A stretch of DNA of 64,000 nucleotides, taken from positions 43,230 through 107,229 of the forward strand of contig NZ_JPXX01000012.1 in NCBI RefSeq assembly GCF_000771875.1. The letters run 5' to 3'. The position numbers and the translations under genes are program-made. Numbering within the stretch: the stretch's first letter is position 1; every line of letters starts with the position of its first letter. Below the pieces are notes generated by a model. It did not search any database. It had not been told where the DNA came from and saw only the letters and a program-made list of their open reading frames with translations. The stretch comes from Gallibacterium genomosp. 1 (GTDB taxonomy: Bacteria > Pseudomonadota > Gammaproteobacteria > Enterobacterales > Pasteurellaceae). This document shows, piece after piece, positions 1 to 10,500 of this stretch.

Positions 1-1
1 G

Positions 2-1627
2 GGGGGTGTAGATTATGCAATGTTGATGGTGGCGGCAGATGAAGGTATTAAGCCACAAACTGTTGAACATTTAACCTTACTGTATTTATTGCAGTTTAAA
101 CAAATTTTAATTGTTATTACAAAAGCGGATCGTGTTGATTCTAAGCTAATTGAGCAATTATTGCAGAAAATTCGCAAGCAATTTCCATTCTTAGCTCAAA
201 ATCCTGCATTTATCACTTCCGCTTATTCAGGTCAGGGTATTGATGAGTTAAAGCAGTATTTATTGAAACTGGAAAATCTGAGTGATCAAAATAAACCGTT
301 CCGTTATGCAATAGATCGCGTATTTACTTTAAAAGGTGCTGGATTAGTAGTCACTGGAACTGTGTTCAGTGGAGCGGTGTCAGTAGGTGATGAACTTTAT
401 CTTTCTTGTGCACAACAGAAGGTTAGGGTTAAAAGCATTCACGCTCAAAATCAGAATTCGTCAAAAGGGGTTGCCGGGCAACGTGTGGCATTAAATCTTG
501 CTACTGAATTAGGCAAAGATGAGATTAAACGTGGAGATTGGCTTAGTAGTTTAGAAACAATGCCTTTTAGTGACAGAATAACGATTAAATTAAAACCAAA
601 TCAGGTTTTAAATGACAGTCAGGCGGTGCATATTTATTATGCGGCAAATCATACAATTGGCAAATTTACTCGATTGATCAATGGTGAAAATGATTTAGTT
701 GAATTGGTAATGGATAAACCGTTGTTGATGGCGAGTGGTGATAAATTGATTTTGCGTAATGCTGATGATCAGCAGACATTAGCTGGTGCAACAGTATTGG
801 AGATTAACTCTCCGAAACGGCATAAACGTACGCCGGAACGGTTGAGTTATCTGCAATCGTTATTACAGTGTACTAACAGCATTGAAAGGATCAAATTTTA
901 TCTTAAAAATCAGACATTGGAAGTTGCTCATTTACAATGGATAGAGCAGTTGACTTCTAGTCAGTTACGACAATTACAACAGCAACAACACTTGTTTTTA
1001 TACCGTGATCAGGCATTTTCCTTGAATTACCAACAGCAACAACAACAAGCGTTATTACAGCATTTGGCTCAGTTTCACGAGCAACATCAAGATCAATTAG
1101 GAGTTAGTAAGGTACGTTTATGGCGAATGAGTGCCTTGCAACAACCGAAGATATTAATTTTCCATTTTATTGATCAATTAGTGGCACAGCAGCAGATGCT
1201 GCAAGCCAATGGTTGGTTACATTTACCTGAACATCAGATCAGTTTTACTTCACAGGAGCAGCAGCTTTGGCAAGCGGTGGAGGCGGAATTTACGAAAACC
1301 ACACAACCTATTTGGGTGCGTGATATGGCAAAAATTTTATCGTTAGATGAACAGGAGATGCGCTGTTTTATGTATAAAGCAGGAAAAATGGGATTATTGA
1401 TTCCAATTGTGAAGGATCGATTTTTCCGTCAGCAAGATATTCAGCGTTTTGCACAATGGTTAAAAGTTTACCTTCGTCAATATCAACAGATTTCGGTAAA
1501 TGAGGTTCGGGATCAACTCGGGTTTGGACGTAAATTATCGGTACAGTTAGTAGAATATTTTGATCGTTCCGGATTTTTACGACGAAAAGGAAACTTTCAT
1601 TTATTAAGAGATGAAGATGCTTTTTAA
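2..1627 (+). CDS. selB: Selenocysteine-specific elongation factor SelB, 5' end outside window
   Basis: SelB is the GTPase that carries selenocysteinyl-tRNA to the ribosome at UGA codons followed by a SECIS hairpin. The frame is open from base 2 at the window edge, where GVDYA and VAADEGI match the G-domain just after the G3 motif. About 70-75 N-terminal residues (P-loop and switches) lie outside; 541 residues are visible against about 614 in E. coli. ITKADRVD (visible residues about 40-47) is the G4 NKxD-type motif. EF-Tu-like beta-barrel domains follow, then C-terminal winged-helix repeats that bind SECIS RNA, ending KGNFHLLRDEDAF. The partner selA is presumably upstream. No selenoprotein gene was recognised in this window. 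Confidence 0.93.
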   Translation, partial: GGVDYAMLMVAADEGIKPQTVEHLTLLYLLQFKQILIVITKADRVDSKLIEQLLQKIRKQFPFLAQNPAFITSAYSGQGIDELKQYLLKLENLSDQNKPFRYAIDRVFTLKGAGLVVTGTVFSGAVSVGDELYLSCAQQKVRVKSIHAQNQNSSKGVAGQRVALNLATELGKDEIKRGDWLSSLETMPFSDRITIKLKPNQVLNDSQAVHIYYAANHTIGKFTRLINGENDLVELVMDKPLLMASGDKLILRNADDQQTLAGATVLEINSPKRHKRTPERLSYLQSLLQCTNSIERIKFYLKNQTLEVAHLQWIEQLTSSQLRQLQQQQHLFLYRDQAFSLNYQQQQQQALLQHLAQFHEQHQDQLGVSKVRLWRMSALQQPKILIFHFIDQLVAQQQMLQANGWLHLPEHQISFTSQEQQLWQAVEAEFTKTTQPIWVRDMAKILSLDEQEMRCFMYKAGKMGLLIPIVKDRFFRQQDIQRFAQWLKVYLRQYQQISVNEVRDQLGFGRKLSVQLVEYFDRSGFLRRKGNFHLLRDEDAF

Positions 1628-1719
1628 TAAAATAAGCGTAATAGTTAACAACAGGTACAAATAATATTTAATTTGTCCTATAATTACGCGATTTTTAAAT
1701 TGGTTGAGGAATATAGGTT

Positions 1720-2976
1720 ATGACACGAAATTATTTCACTTACTCTATTCTTGCTTTGGGGTTATGCTTATCGAGTGTTACCTATGCAGCGAATAGCCAA
1801 AATACAGAATTGAAACAAATTTTATCCCGTGCTTTTGAGAAAGATCCGGAATTATTAGAAGCAAAAGCCAATACGATGATTGCTCACAATCAAACAGAAC
1901 AGGCAATTTCGGGGCATTATCCAACACTATCTGTTTTTGGTCGTCAGTCATTAGAGGATTATTCTCGTTATCAAACAAATGATAGAAATAATAAATTTAC
2001 ACCGGGAGCACAGGCGAATGTGAACCTTTACTCTTTTGGTGCAATTGAAAAAAAGGTCGCTTATTCTGAGGCCAATGAAGATTCTTTCCGTTATAAATAT
2101 GATGAAACAAAAGAGAATATTGCCTATAAAATTACAGAACTCTATTTAATGGCAATTCGTAGTAAAGATGCGATTGCAGCACAACAACGAGGATTAGCTC
2201 GTTTGCGTAGTATTATCGGTGAAATAGAGGCGATTGCAGACAATGATGAAGGGCGTCGTTCTGAGTTGGTGCAGGCAGAAGCACGAATGTTTGCAGTTGA
2301 GCAACAACAAAATACCTCTGAACGTGAGTTACAGGACGCATTAAGTCAATTGCAACGTTATTCAGGTAAAGCGGTAAAAGTGAGTGGGTTGTCTGATCCT
2401 TTTAAAGGAATGACAGCTGTTGTACTAAAGAAACAGTATTCTCAGAACCAATATTTGCATCCTTCCTATAAGACTGCTCAAGCTAAAATTAAGAGTGCGC
2501 ACGCGAGTGTAGAAGCGGAGCAAGCGAGTCGTTATCCTAAATTAGATTTGATAGGGCAGGCAACTAAAGATGATCGCCAGGTTTATTTGAATGTATCTTG
2601 GGATATGTTTAATCGTGCTTCTTCATACAGCGTACAGGAAAAAGCACAAACATTAGAAGCTGAAAAAAGTCGTTTAGAGCAGACTAAATTAGAGTTGGAA
2701 GAGAAAACTAGGACTGCATTAATTAATTTAGAAGAGTACCAACGTCAAATTGGCACGTTATCAAAACAGGTTAACTCACTTTATGAAGTTACCAACTTTT
2801 ATAAATTACAATTCCAAATTGCAAAGCGTTCTTTATTGGATTTGTTGAATGCGGAAAATGAATTATTAAGCGCGGAATTAAATCGAGTATCCGCCGAATA
2901 TCAATTACGTCATTCTGTGTTGGATTATCTTTATTCACAAGGAATGACTACTAAATGGGCTATTGATCTTAAATAG
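1720..2976 (+). CDS. TolC-family outer membrane protein of a type I secretion system
   Basis: Trimeric outer-membrane channel of a type I secretion system. The 418-residue product starts with a clear signal peptide (MTRNYFTYSILALGLCLSSVTYA, cut before ANS) and then shows the two-fold repeated coiled-coil layout of TolC proteins, with long Gln/Glu/Ala-rich helices at about residues 130-210 and 300-400. It is first in a three-gene set with an ABC exporter 15 bases downstream and an HlyD-like adaptor after that, the order seen for LapE/LapB/LapC-type systems. A TATAAT box lies at 1679-1684, and a GAGG ribosome site precedes the ATG. It is likely dedicated to this exporter rather than the general TolC, since the gene travels with its two partners. 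Confidence 0.85.
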   Translation: MTRNYFTYSILALGLCLSSVTYAANSQNTELKQILSRAFEKDPELLEAKANTMIAHNQTEQAISGHYPTLSVFGRQSLEDYSRYQTNDRNNKFTPGAQANVNLYSFGAIEKKVAYSEANEDSFRYKYDETKENIAYKITELYLMAIRSKDAIAAQQRGLARLRSIIGEIEAIADNDEGRRSELVQAEARMFAVEQQQNTSERELQDALSQLQRYSGKAVKVSGLSDPFKGMTAVVLKKQYSQNQYLHPSYKTAQAKIKSAHASVEAEQASRYPKLDLIGQATKDDRQVYLNVSWDMFNRASSYSVQEKAQTLEAEKSRLEQTKLELEEKTRTALINLEEYQRQIGTLSKQVNSLYEVTNFYKLQFQIAKRSLLDLLNAENELLSAELNRVSAEYQLRHSVLDYLYSQGMTTKWAIDLK

Positions 2977-2991
2977 AAAATAAAAACAGTT

Positions 2992-5169
2992 ATGAAGTTA
3001 ATTATTGAAAATGTTGCATTGGCAACACAAATTTTAGGGTCGCCACTTTCTGTGGCGACACTTGCCTCTCATACTATTCGCCGTAATGGCAATAATCTTG
3101 ATTTTTCATCATTATGTGAATATTTGCGAAGCGAAGGTTTTGAGAATAATTTATCGCAACGATCATTGAATGAAATTCCTTCTTTGGCATTACCAGTAAT
3201 TTTGATTTTACAGAATGAAGAAGCTGCAGTGGTAACTGCCATAGATACTAATGAAGAGGGTAAACGCCTTTATACCATTACTCATACTGATGGTATAAAA
3301 CAGCAACTTGCTGAAGTAGATTTAGCTGAAAAATATCTTGGTTACTGTTGGTTTATTAAGCCGAAAGTAGAAAAAGATATCCGTTCTGAATTGCCGGAAT
3401 ACTCTTTGCCGAAGAGTTGGTTTTTCCGTATTATTTGGCGGTTTAAAAAATATTATTATCAGGTTATTGCGGCAACATTTATTATCAATTTCCTTGCTTT
3501 AATTAGTTCTCTCTATGTAATGAATGTGTATGACCGGGTAATTCCTAATCAGGCATATGAAACCTTATGGGTATTAAGTATAGGTGTGATTTTGGCAATC
3601 AGTTTTGAGTTTGCCGCCAAAATGATACGTGGACATTTAACAGATGTGGCAGGTAAAAAAGCCGATCTAATTATTAGTGCGATGCTGTTTCGGCGAGTAA
3701 TGGCCTTGAAGTTGCAGAATCGTCCGGTTTCTTCTGGTTCTTACGCTAATAACTTACGTGATTTTGAGTCGGTGCGTGAATTTTTAACTAGTGCCAGTTT
3801 GCTGACTTTGGTTGATTTACCATTCTTATTGCTGTTTGTTACTGTAATTTGGATTGTCGCTGGTAAATTAGCATTGGTACCAGCGATTATTATTCCTTTG
3901 GTGATTGTTATCGGTATTTTGGCACAGGCCCCACTTTCCCGTGCCATTAATGAATCAATGCGTGAATCTTCACAACGTCAAGGCTTGGTGGTGGAAGCAA
4001 TAGAGGGGATTGAAACTATTAAAAATAACAATGCAATGTCGTGGGCGCAGAAGCGTTGGGATTTTTATACCGCAAAAAGTTCTTTTTCCTCAATTAAAGT
4101 AAAAGATACCAGTAATTTTGTGGTGAATTTAATCACCGCTTTGCAGCAGTTAAACACTGTAATTCTAGTAATTTTCGGTACTTATCTGATTCATAGTGAA
4201 GATCCGAGTAGTCGCATCACAATGGGGGCACTGATAGCTTCTGTCATTCTTTCTGGGCGAGCATTAGCACCGTTGGGACAAATTGCTGGATTGGCAACTC
4301 GTTTCCAACAGGCGTGGTTAGCATTAAAAGGGGTAGAAGGTATTGTATCTAAACCTATTGATAAACCCGCAGATCGTGAATATATCAGTTTGAAACAGGT
4401 GCAAGGTCATTTGCAGTTTAATCACGTTTCTTTTAAATATCAGGAAGATAGTCAACCAGCATTGCAAGATTTTAACCTAATTGTTCGTCCGGGTGAGAAA
4501 GTAGGGGTATTGGGTAAAATTGGCAGTGGAAAATCTACGGCGTTGAAATTAGGTGTTGGTTTGTATGATCCGAGTAAAGGAAATATTACTTTAGATGGTA
4601 TCAACCTCAAACAGCTCGATCCTTATTATTTACGCAATCAAGTTTTGTTATTAGAACAAAATCCTCGTCTATTTTTAGGAACTTTGCGTGAAAATTTGGA
4701 TATAGGTCGAATGGATTCCTTCCCGAGCGATCAAACCCTATTAGTGGCGTTGCAACGTTTCGGCTTGTTAGGCTTAGTGCAAAATCATCCGCGAGGATTG
4801 GATATGTATCTTGGGGAAAATGGTTTAGGGCTATCCGGTGGGCAAAAACAGGCAGTGGCATTGGCTCGTATGACGTTAAAAGATCCGAAAGTAGTGTTGT
4901 TGGATGAACCTACTACTGGGTTGGATCAATTCCACGAACAACAGGCTTTGGTAGGTTTGTCACAATGGGTACAAAACCGTACTTTAGTGGTAGTTACACA
5001 TCGTCCTCAAGTGTTGCAGTTAGTTGATAGAGTGATTGTAGTTGATAACGGAAAAGTGGTAATGGATGGGCCAAAGGATGCAGTATTAAAACGTTTAGCA
5101 CAACCACAACAGCAAGAAGAAGCCACTGTGAAAATAGAACATCACAGCGATGATACAGAGAATAAATAG
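2992..5169 (+). CDS. LapB/LssB-type type I secretion ABC transporter (permease-ATPase)
   Basis: Inner-membrane ABC exporter that energises type I secretion of a large, usually RTX or Bap-like adhesin. Its 725 residues have the family's three parts. Residues 1-125 are a C39-like domain without the catalytic cysteine, so it should dock substrate rather than cut it. About 145-430 form the membrane domain. About 475-710 form the nucleotide-binding domain, with Walker A GKIGSGKST (about 507), signature LSGGQ (about 613), Walker B VVLLDEPT (about 633) and H-loop VVVTHRP. The ribosome site is weak, suggesting translational coupling to the gene before it. No secreted substrate gene was recognised next to it, although the cluster lies just upstream of the giant autotransporter, which should not need it. 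Confidence 0.88.
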   Translation: MKLIIENVALATQILGSPLSVATLASHTIRRNGNNLDFSSLCEYLRSEGFENNLSQRSLNEIPSLALPVILILQNEEAAVVTAIDTNEEGKRLYTITHTDGIKQQLAEVDLAEKYLGYCWFIKPKVEKDIRSELPEYSLPKSWFFRIIWRFKKYYYQVIAATFIINFLALISSLYVMNVYDRVIPNQAYETLWVLSIGVILAISFEFAAKMIRGHLTDVAGKKADLIISAMLFRRVMALKLQNRPVSSGSYANNLRDFESVREFLTSASLLTLVDLPFLLLFVTVIWIVAGKLALVPAIIIPLVIVIGILAQAPLSRAINESMRESSQRQGLVVEAIEGIETIKNNNAMSWAQKRWDFYTAKSSFSSIKVKDTSNFVVNLITALQQLNTVILVIFGTYLIHSEDPSSRITMGALIASVILSGRALAPLGQIAGLATRFQQAWLALKGVEGIVSKPIDKPADREYISLKQVQGHLQFNHVSFKYQEDSQPALQDFNLIVRPGEKVGVLGKIGSGKSTALKLGVGLYDPSKGNITLDGINLKQLDPYYLRNQVLLLEQNPRLFLGTLRENLDIGRMDSFPSDQTLLVALQRFGLLGLVQNHPRGLDMYLGENGLGLSGGQKQAVALARMTLKDPKVVLLDEPTTGLDQFHEQQALVGLSQWVQNRTLVVVTHRPQVLQLVDRVIVVDNGKVVMDGPKDAVLKRLAQPQQQEEATVKIEHHSDDTENK

Positions 5170-5178
5170 GTTTGAGCA

Positions 5179-6519
5179 ATGAGTGATAAAAATAACGAAA
5201 ATAAAAAGGATAACGAGCAAAGCGGAGAGCAGAAAAAGCAAGCTGATAATAAGGCGACATCTCTGAGTACTGAAATAAAAAAATCTGAACAATCACAAAT
5301 GCCAACAGAAAAAGTGAATAGTAAGGATTTACGTCTGTTAAATGACCTCAATGCGGCATTGCAGGTGGAAAAACACACGGGTTCATTTGCTATGATTTGG
5401 CTATTGGGTGCTTTTTTAGTGGTGTTTCTAATTTGGTCATATTTTAGCAAAATAGAAGAAGTTACCCGTGGGCAAGGTACTATTATTCCAAATAGCCGAG
5501 AACAGATTATTCAAAGTTTGGATCCCGGCATTTTGGATCAAATGATGGTGCATGAGGGAGATTTGGTGGAAAAAGGACAGGTGTTATTAAAACTGGACGA
5601 CACCAGAAGTTCTGCTATTTTGCGTGAAACACAAGCGAAAGTAGATAATCTTGAGGCGATTACCACACGTCTAAAAGCTGAAATTTCAGGGCAGACACCT
5701 GTTTTTTCAGAAAAAATTCCGAAAGAGATTAAAGATCGTGAAATGGAGGTCTATAAAGCGAAAAAACAAGCATTGGAAGAAGCAGTTAAAACTTTGCGAG
5801 ATAGTAAAGCCTATCTTGATTCTGAAATTGCTTTGACAGAACCGATGGTAGCAAAAGGAGCGGTTTCACAGGTGGAATTATTGCGAATGAAGCGCTCAGC
5901 GAATGATATGGCATTGCAGATTTCTGAACGTGAACATAAGTATATTACTGATGCAGGTAATGAATTAGTGAGAGTACAAGGCGATCTTGATCAGGCAAAA
6001 GAGAATCTTGCAGCGCGAGCTGATCCAGTGGAGCGTTCTTTTATTCGTGCACCGTTAAAAGGTATTGTCAAAAATATCCGCATTAACACTATTGGTGGAG
6101 TCATTTCTGCTGGACAAGATATTATGGAAATTGTGCCGGTGGAGGATAATTTATTAGTGGAAGCCTATATCAATCCGAAAGATGTGGCTTATATACGTCC
6201 CGGAATGAAAGCAGTAGTGAAATTAACAGCTTATGATTATGCGATTTACGGTGGATTAGATGGCATAGTGACGTTATTAAGTCCGAGTACTTTGCAGGAT
6301 AAACGTCAACCGAGTGACTTAAATTTAAATCCGAATAACTCGTTCTATCGTGTGTTGGTAAAAACTAATGGCAGTCATTTGACTGATAAAAACGGTCACG
6401 AATTGCCGGTATTACCGGGAATGATTGCAACAGTGGATATTAAGACTGGTGAAAAAACAGTATTTCAATATTTAATCAAACCGATTACACGAATGAAGCA
6501 GGCGTTACAGGAACGTTAA
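5179..6519 (+). CDS. HlyD-family periplasmic adaptor of type I secretion system
   Basis: Membrane fusion protein linking the ABC exporter to the TolC-like channel. The 446 residues begin with a charged cytoplasmic tail of about 70 residues rich in Lys, Glu and Gln, then one membrane anchor (about 74-92, FAMIWLLGAFLVVFLIWSYF). A lipoyl-like half-motif (RGQGTIIP) follows, then a coiled-coil hairpin at about 145-280 and a beta-barrel domain ending in VLPGMIATVDIKTG. The C-terminal consensus PGM-A-V-I-TG is typical of HlyD/LapC proteins. It starts 9 bases after the ABC gene, so the three genes form one operon. A hairpin terminator follows at 6587-6630. Confidence 0.88.
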   Translation: MSDKNNENKKDNEQSGEQKKQADNKATSLSTEIKKSEQSQMPTEKVNSKDLRLLNDLNAALQVEKHTGSFAMIWLLGAFLVVFLIWSYFSKIEEVTRGQGTIIPNSREQIIQSLDPGILDQMMVHEGDLVEKGQVLLKLDDTRSSAILRETQAKVDNLEAITTRLKAEISGQTPVFSEKIPKEIKDREMEVYKAKKQALEEAVKTLRDSKAYLDSEIALTEPMVAKGAVSQVELLRMKRSANDMALQISEREHKYITDAGNELVRVQGDLDQAKENLAARADPVERSFIRAPLKGIVKNIRINTIGGVISAGQDIMEIVPVEDNLLVEAYINPKDVAYIRPGMKAVVKLTAYDYAIYGGLDGIVTLLSPSTLQDKRQPSDLNLNPNNSFYRVLVKTNGSHLTDKNGHELPVLPGMIATVDIKTGEKTVFQYLIKPITRMKQALQER

Positions 6520-6586
6520 TTTATAATGTGTTTTAGAAAATAGAATCTTTTTAACTTGATATAATAGAAACATAGCTTAAAAAAGA

Positions 6587-6630
6587 GGCTTAATGTCTTT
6601 ATATTACAAGGCATTAAGCCATTTTATTTA
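6587..6630 (+). terminator. Rho-independent terminator after the secretion operon
   Basis: The arms GGCTTAATG (6587-6595) and CATTAAGCC (6612-6620) pair over a 16-base loop and are followed by ATTTTATTT. It lies between the adaptor gene and a convergent pseudogene, so it could serve both strands. Confidence 0.7.
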
Positions 6631-6638
6631 AATGCTTA

Positions 6639-7092
6639 TTAAATTGTTTGGTTATCTTGTTCGATTTTCCTTAATCCTTTATGAGATAAAAAACAAAATA
6701 AGAAACATAATATTATGCCAATTAGTAGGGTATAGAAGCCACTATCCCAACCAAAATGTTTTACAACAAATCCGAAAAGTGTGGTGCCTAAAGACGAGCC
6801 AACGATATAGCTCATAAAACCACGGAGTCCAACAGCAGATCCGAGAGCAAAACTAGGAATCACCTCCATTGCTTGTACTGCAACCATAAGCAATCAGGAG
6901 TAATGATGTCATAAGCCCTATTTGTGTTGTATCCATTCCCATTTCACTTTTTAAAAAGTGAGTAGAGAAAACGAAATTATTTCGTACGATATAATACATC
7001 ATATATCCAATAAAAATACCGGCTAAAGATGAATATTGGTATCGTTGAAATTTTAATCTCGTTTCGTGAGTAATTAAATTTTCCCTTTGCAT
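6639..7092 (-). pseudogene. Remnant of an organophosphate:phosphate antiporter (GlpT/UhpT/PgtP-like MFS)
   Basis: Two pieces of one major-facilitator gene sit next to each other in different frames. The N-terminal piece (7092 down to about 6890) covers the first membrane segment region, with GIFIGYMMYYIVRNNF and MTSLLLIAYG. The C-terminal piece (about 6893 down to 6639) has SAVGLRGFMSYIVGSSLGTT and the final membrane segments of this family. About 160 residues remain of the roughly 440 expected, so an internal deletion of about 0.85 kb with a frame change has removed the middle of the protein. The family exchanges sugar phosphates, glycerol phosphate or phosphoglycerate for phosphate. I lean towards a PgtP-like member but cannot settle it. 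Confidence 0.75.
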
Positions 7093-7544
7093 CTTTATTG
7101 ATCTCCATGAATGATAATATTAGTTATAAAATTAAAATATAGTATAAGTTAACTGCTGCAAATCAAATAGATAAAAATCAAAGCGTATTAATATAAAAAA
7201 TGAAACAAAGAAATGCTCTTTGAATTGTTAGGAGCGTGTTTTTTGCAAGAGCAAAAAATGAAGTTGACCTTTAAGTCGAAACCCAAACTTCAATACAAGG
7301 CACAGTCACAGTAAAGTGTCGTCTTTTGATCAAAACCAATAAAATCACTCCAAAATAAGATTTAACGTAAATTATTAAAAAATTATGAATATAAAATTAT
7401 TTTTGTCTTTACCTAAGCTTGGGTAAAGACTAAAATCTTACAAACTGATTTCCGTGTCTATAACGTGAACTTACAATTCAATCGTAACAAGCTTTTTATG
7501 CGGCAGGCTTTTTTTGCAACAAATCATAATGTTGAGGGTAATTT
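7093..7544. other. Intergenic region upstream of the giant adhesin gene
   Basis: This 452-base AT-rich stretch holds no gene. Two inverted repeats are visible. TTTTTTGC/GCAAAAAA at 7239-7258 (loop AAGA) could terminate transcription on either strand. GTCTTTACC (7405-7413) pairs with GGTAAAGAC (7422-7430) around an AAGCTT centre and could be a terminator or an operator. The promoter of the adhesin must lie here, but I see no convincing -35/-10 pair. A GAGGG ribosome site is at 7534-7538. Confidence 0.5.
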
Positions 7545-10500
7545 ATGAACCATATTTTTAGAGTCATTTTTGATCACATTAAAGGTGTTTTTATTGCTGT
7601 ATCAGAATTAACGCCGGGAAAACGTAAGCAAAAATCTGAAAAATTGTCTGAAAGTCAATTTATGTCAAATAGTATTGGGGGGGGGGTAAACTAAAATCAT
7701 TTGTTCTCTCTCTCATTTCCTCATCTTTATTTTTGGTAGTAGGTTTTTTGCCAAGTCAATCATTAGCGTTTCAGTATGTTCAAACAAAAGACAATAACCT
7801 TTTCCCTGATAATTCTGTGAAAGGTTGTCGTCCATTAGGTTCGGTATTTCTTAATCCAAAACTAGGAGCAGAAACCGTAGAGGGCTGTGATAGAATTTCT
7901 TCTCAAAGTGTTGCGATAGGATTTAATGCTCAGAATTATAACGGTTTCAGCGGCAGTGGCTCGGCAGCTCCCTTTCAAACTAACGAGTTTGGACAAACGG
8001 CAATCGGTTATGCGGCGACCACGCTTGCTCAACAAGCTACTGCGATTGGTAATAATGCTGGTGCAAAAGGACAAGCAACAGCAATTGGTAATGATGTGTT
8101 TGCCAATGGGGTAAGTTCAATTGCCATTGGTAGTGATGACTTAACATTTGGCGATAAAAATAAAACTTATGGAGATAAGTTGCCTGCTGAAACTATTAAT
8201 AGTGTGTTTGCTGATTTAAAAAATGCTCGTCAATATTGGGTAGGGAAAGACAAAACTTTTGACCCAAAATACAACTCTCCTGAAACGAGAGAATGGTCTC
8301 CAACCTATGCTGCTAAATTAGGGGCGATTGCGATTGGTTCACGTGCGGTTGCCGGCGGTGAGGTTTCGACTTCAGTGGGTTCACTTTCTTTTGCATTGGC
8401 AGATCGTTCTACTGCAATGGGTATTCGTACGTTTGTAGCACAAAATGCGGTGGGAGGTACAGCAATTGGTGAGCAATCACGTGTTTTTGCTCCCAATTCT
8501 ATCGCGATGGGTAACTACACGGAATCCGCTTCCCAAGGCTCATTCTCTTATGGTTATAACGCCAAGGCGATTGGTCAAGGTGCATTGGCTTTTGGTTATG
8601 ATTCTGCAGCAGGTGCAAAAATTAATGGTGAACAATATGCCAAATTGCTAGGCTTTACTCGAAATTTACACACATTGGAGCTGTTTAAGTCGGATGGTTC
8701 TATTGATAACGAGAAAGTAGCACAATTCTATGCTGGCGTGAATACCTTAATTAAGGGTGGTAATGTTAACGGTACACAATTTGGTGGTGTGGCGGAAATG
8801 TTTGCCGATGAAACGTTGTTTGAGAAAGATACATCAAAAGAATATTTAAATATCGGTGGTAAATCAATTTATAAAACGGCCACTTCTACCAGCACTTTTA
8901 ACAGTTCCGATGCCGCTGAAAACTCTTTTGCAATGGGGCGTTATGCCTTTGCCTTGCGTTCTAATGCGATGGCATTCGGCTACTCAACAATTGCCGATGC
9001 ACAATCTAGCTTGGCTATCGGTTCATTTGCACATACTGATTACACTGCGGATAACTCTATTGCTTTCGGTGTAAACACCTATGCTGCTGGTAAAAATAAC
9101 TTCGTTGCCGGCTATTCTTCTCGTTCTTATGCCAATGACTCTATGGCGTTAGGGGTAGGTTCTTATATTGGACAAAGATCTGCAAACTCTACTGCAATTG
9201 GTAAGGTTGCCCGCGTTAATGATGGCACTAGTGATGGTATGGCAATCGGCAACTACTCTTCTGCGACTATTGATAACTCTGTGGCACTTGGGGTAAATTC
9301 CAAAACAGACTATAAAACTGCTGATTTAAATCAACCTGGTTGGGTAGCAAAAGGGGCAATTGCTATTCCGACATCAGCAGCAACAGGCTTGATTTCTGTA
9401 GGGGCAATTAATAATGAACGCCGTATTACTAACGTAGCTTCTGGTTATGCGGATACAGATGCTGCCAACGTGGCACAACTTCGCACTATTGATGAAAAAT
9501 TTGATAACCGCATTGATAGCTTAGAAAATGGCGGTGGGGTGCAATATCAATCCATTGATAAATCTAATACAGCGGGTGAAGCGGCCAAGTTAGGACGTAC
9601 CCTCAACGAGGTTAAAGATTATCAACAATATATCACTTTAGAAAAACAATGGATTGGCTTTAAAGCACGTGAAATCCTAAACGGTGAGCAAATTAATGAG
9701 GCTAGCCTACAAGCGATGAAAGATAAGGCGGACAAACTCAATGAGGGTGGTCGTTTTGATAGCTTAAGTTCAGAGCTTAAAGCGCTAGAACAAAGTTTAT
9801 TAGCAGAAGCCAAAGGAATTGATAAAGATAAATATGATGATTATGTGAGTAGATTGACAACGGCATTTGAAAGTGATTCTACGCGCTTACCAAATAATCT
9901 CACTGCAGAGCAAATTGCTAACTTGAAAAAAGGCACCAACTACGATAATGATGGTGCGCAAGGGGCAGACAGCATTGCCTTTGGTTGGAAAGCAAAAACC
10001 AATGCAAGCGGTAAAAATGCCATTGCCTTGGGCGTAGAAGCAGGCGGTGAAAATGGTGTTTCCGGTGAAGATGGTATTGTAATCGGCACGAAATCAAAAG
10101 TGAGTGGCAATGCTTCCATTGCGATGGGTAAAGATAACAATGTTTCCGGCAACAACTCAATTGCAGTCGGTACAGCGTTAAGCATTTCCGGTAATAATGC
10201 CGGAGCGTTCGGTGATCCAAGCACCATCAATTATGATAACTCTTACTCTGTCGGTAATAACAACACCATCGGTACAGCGACAACAACTGAAACCGAAAAA
10301 GGCAGCTTTGTGGTCGGTAATAATGTTGAAGTCAGTGCGGATAATGTGTTCGTTTTGGGCAGCGGTAAAAGTAGCGATAATAAATTAAAAGCCAGCCAAG
10401 TCAATTCAGTTTATCTTGGTGCGCAAAGCAATGTCGTCACAACAGGCAGTGCCGGTGCCACAGATAAATACGAAGAAGCGACTATCGGTGGACAAAAATT

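Noticed and set aside
1..6. Run of six G at the window edge as a second phase-variable tract
   Set aside because: It is short, encodes a conserved glycine region of SelB and may be a chance cut.
5095..5450. Three overlapping minus-strand frames at the ABC/HlyD junction
   Set aside because: They are antisense to a charged Lys/Glu-rich coding stretch, giving false hydrophobic products.
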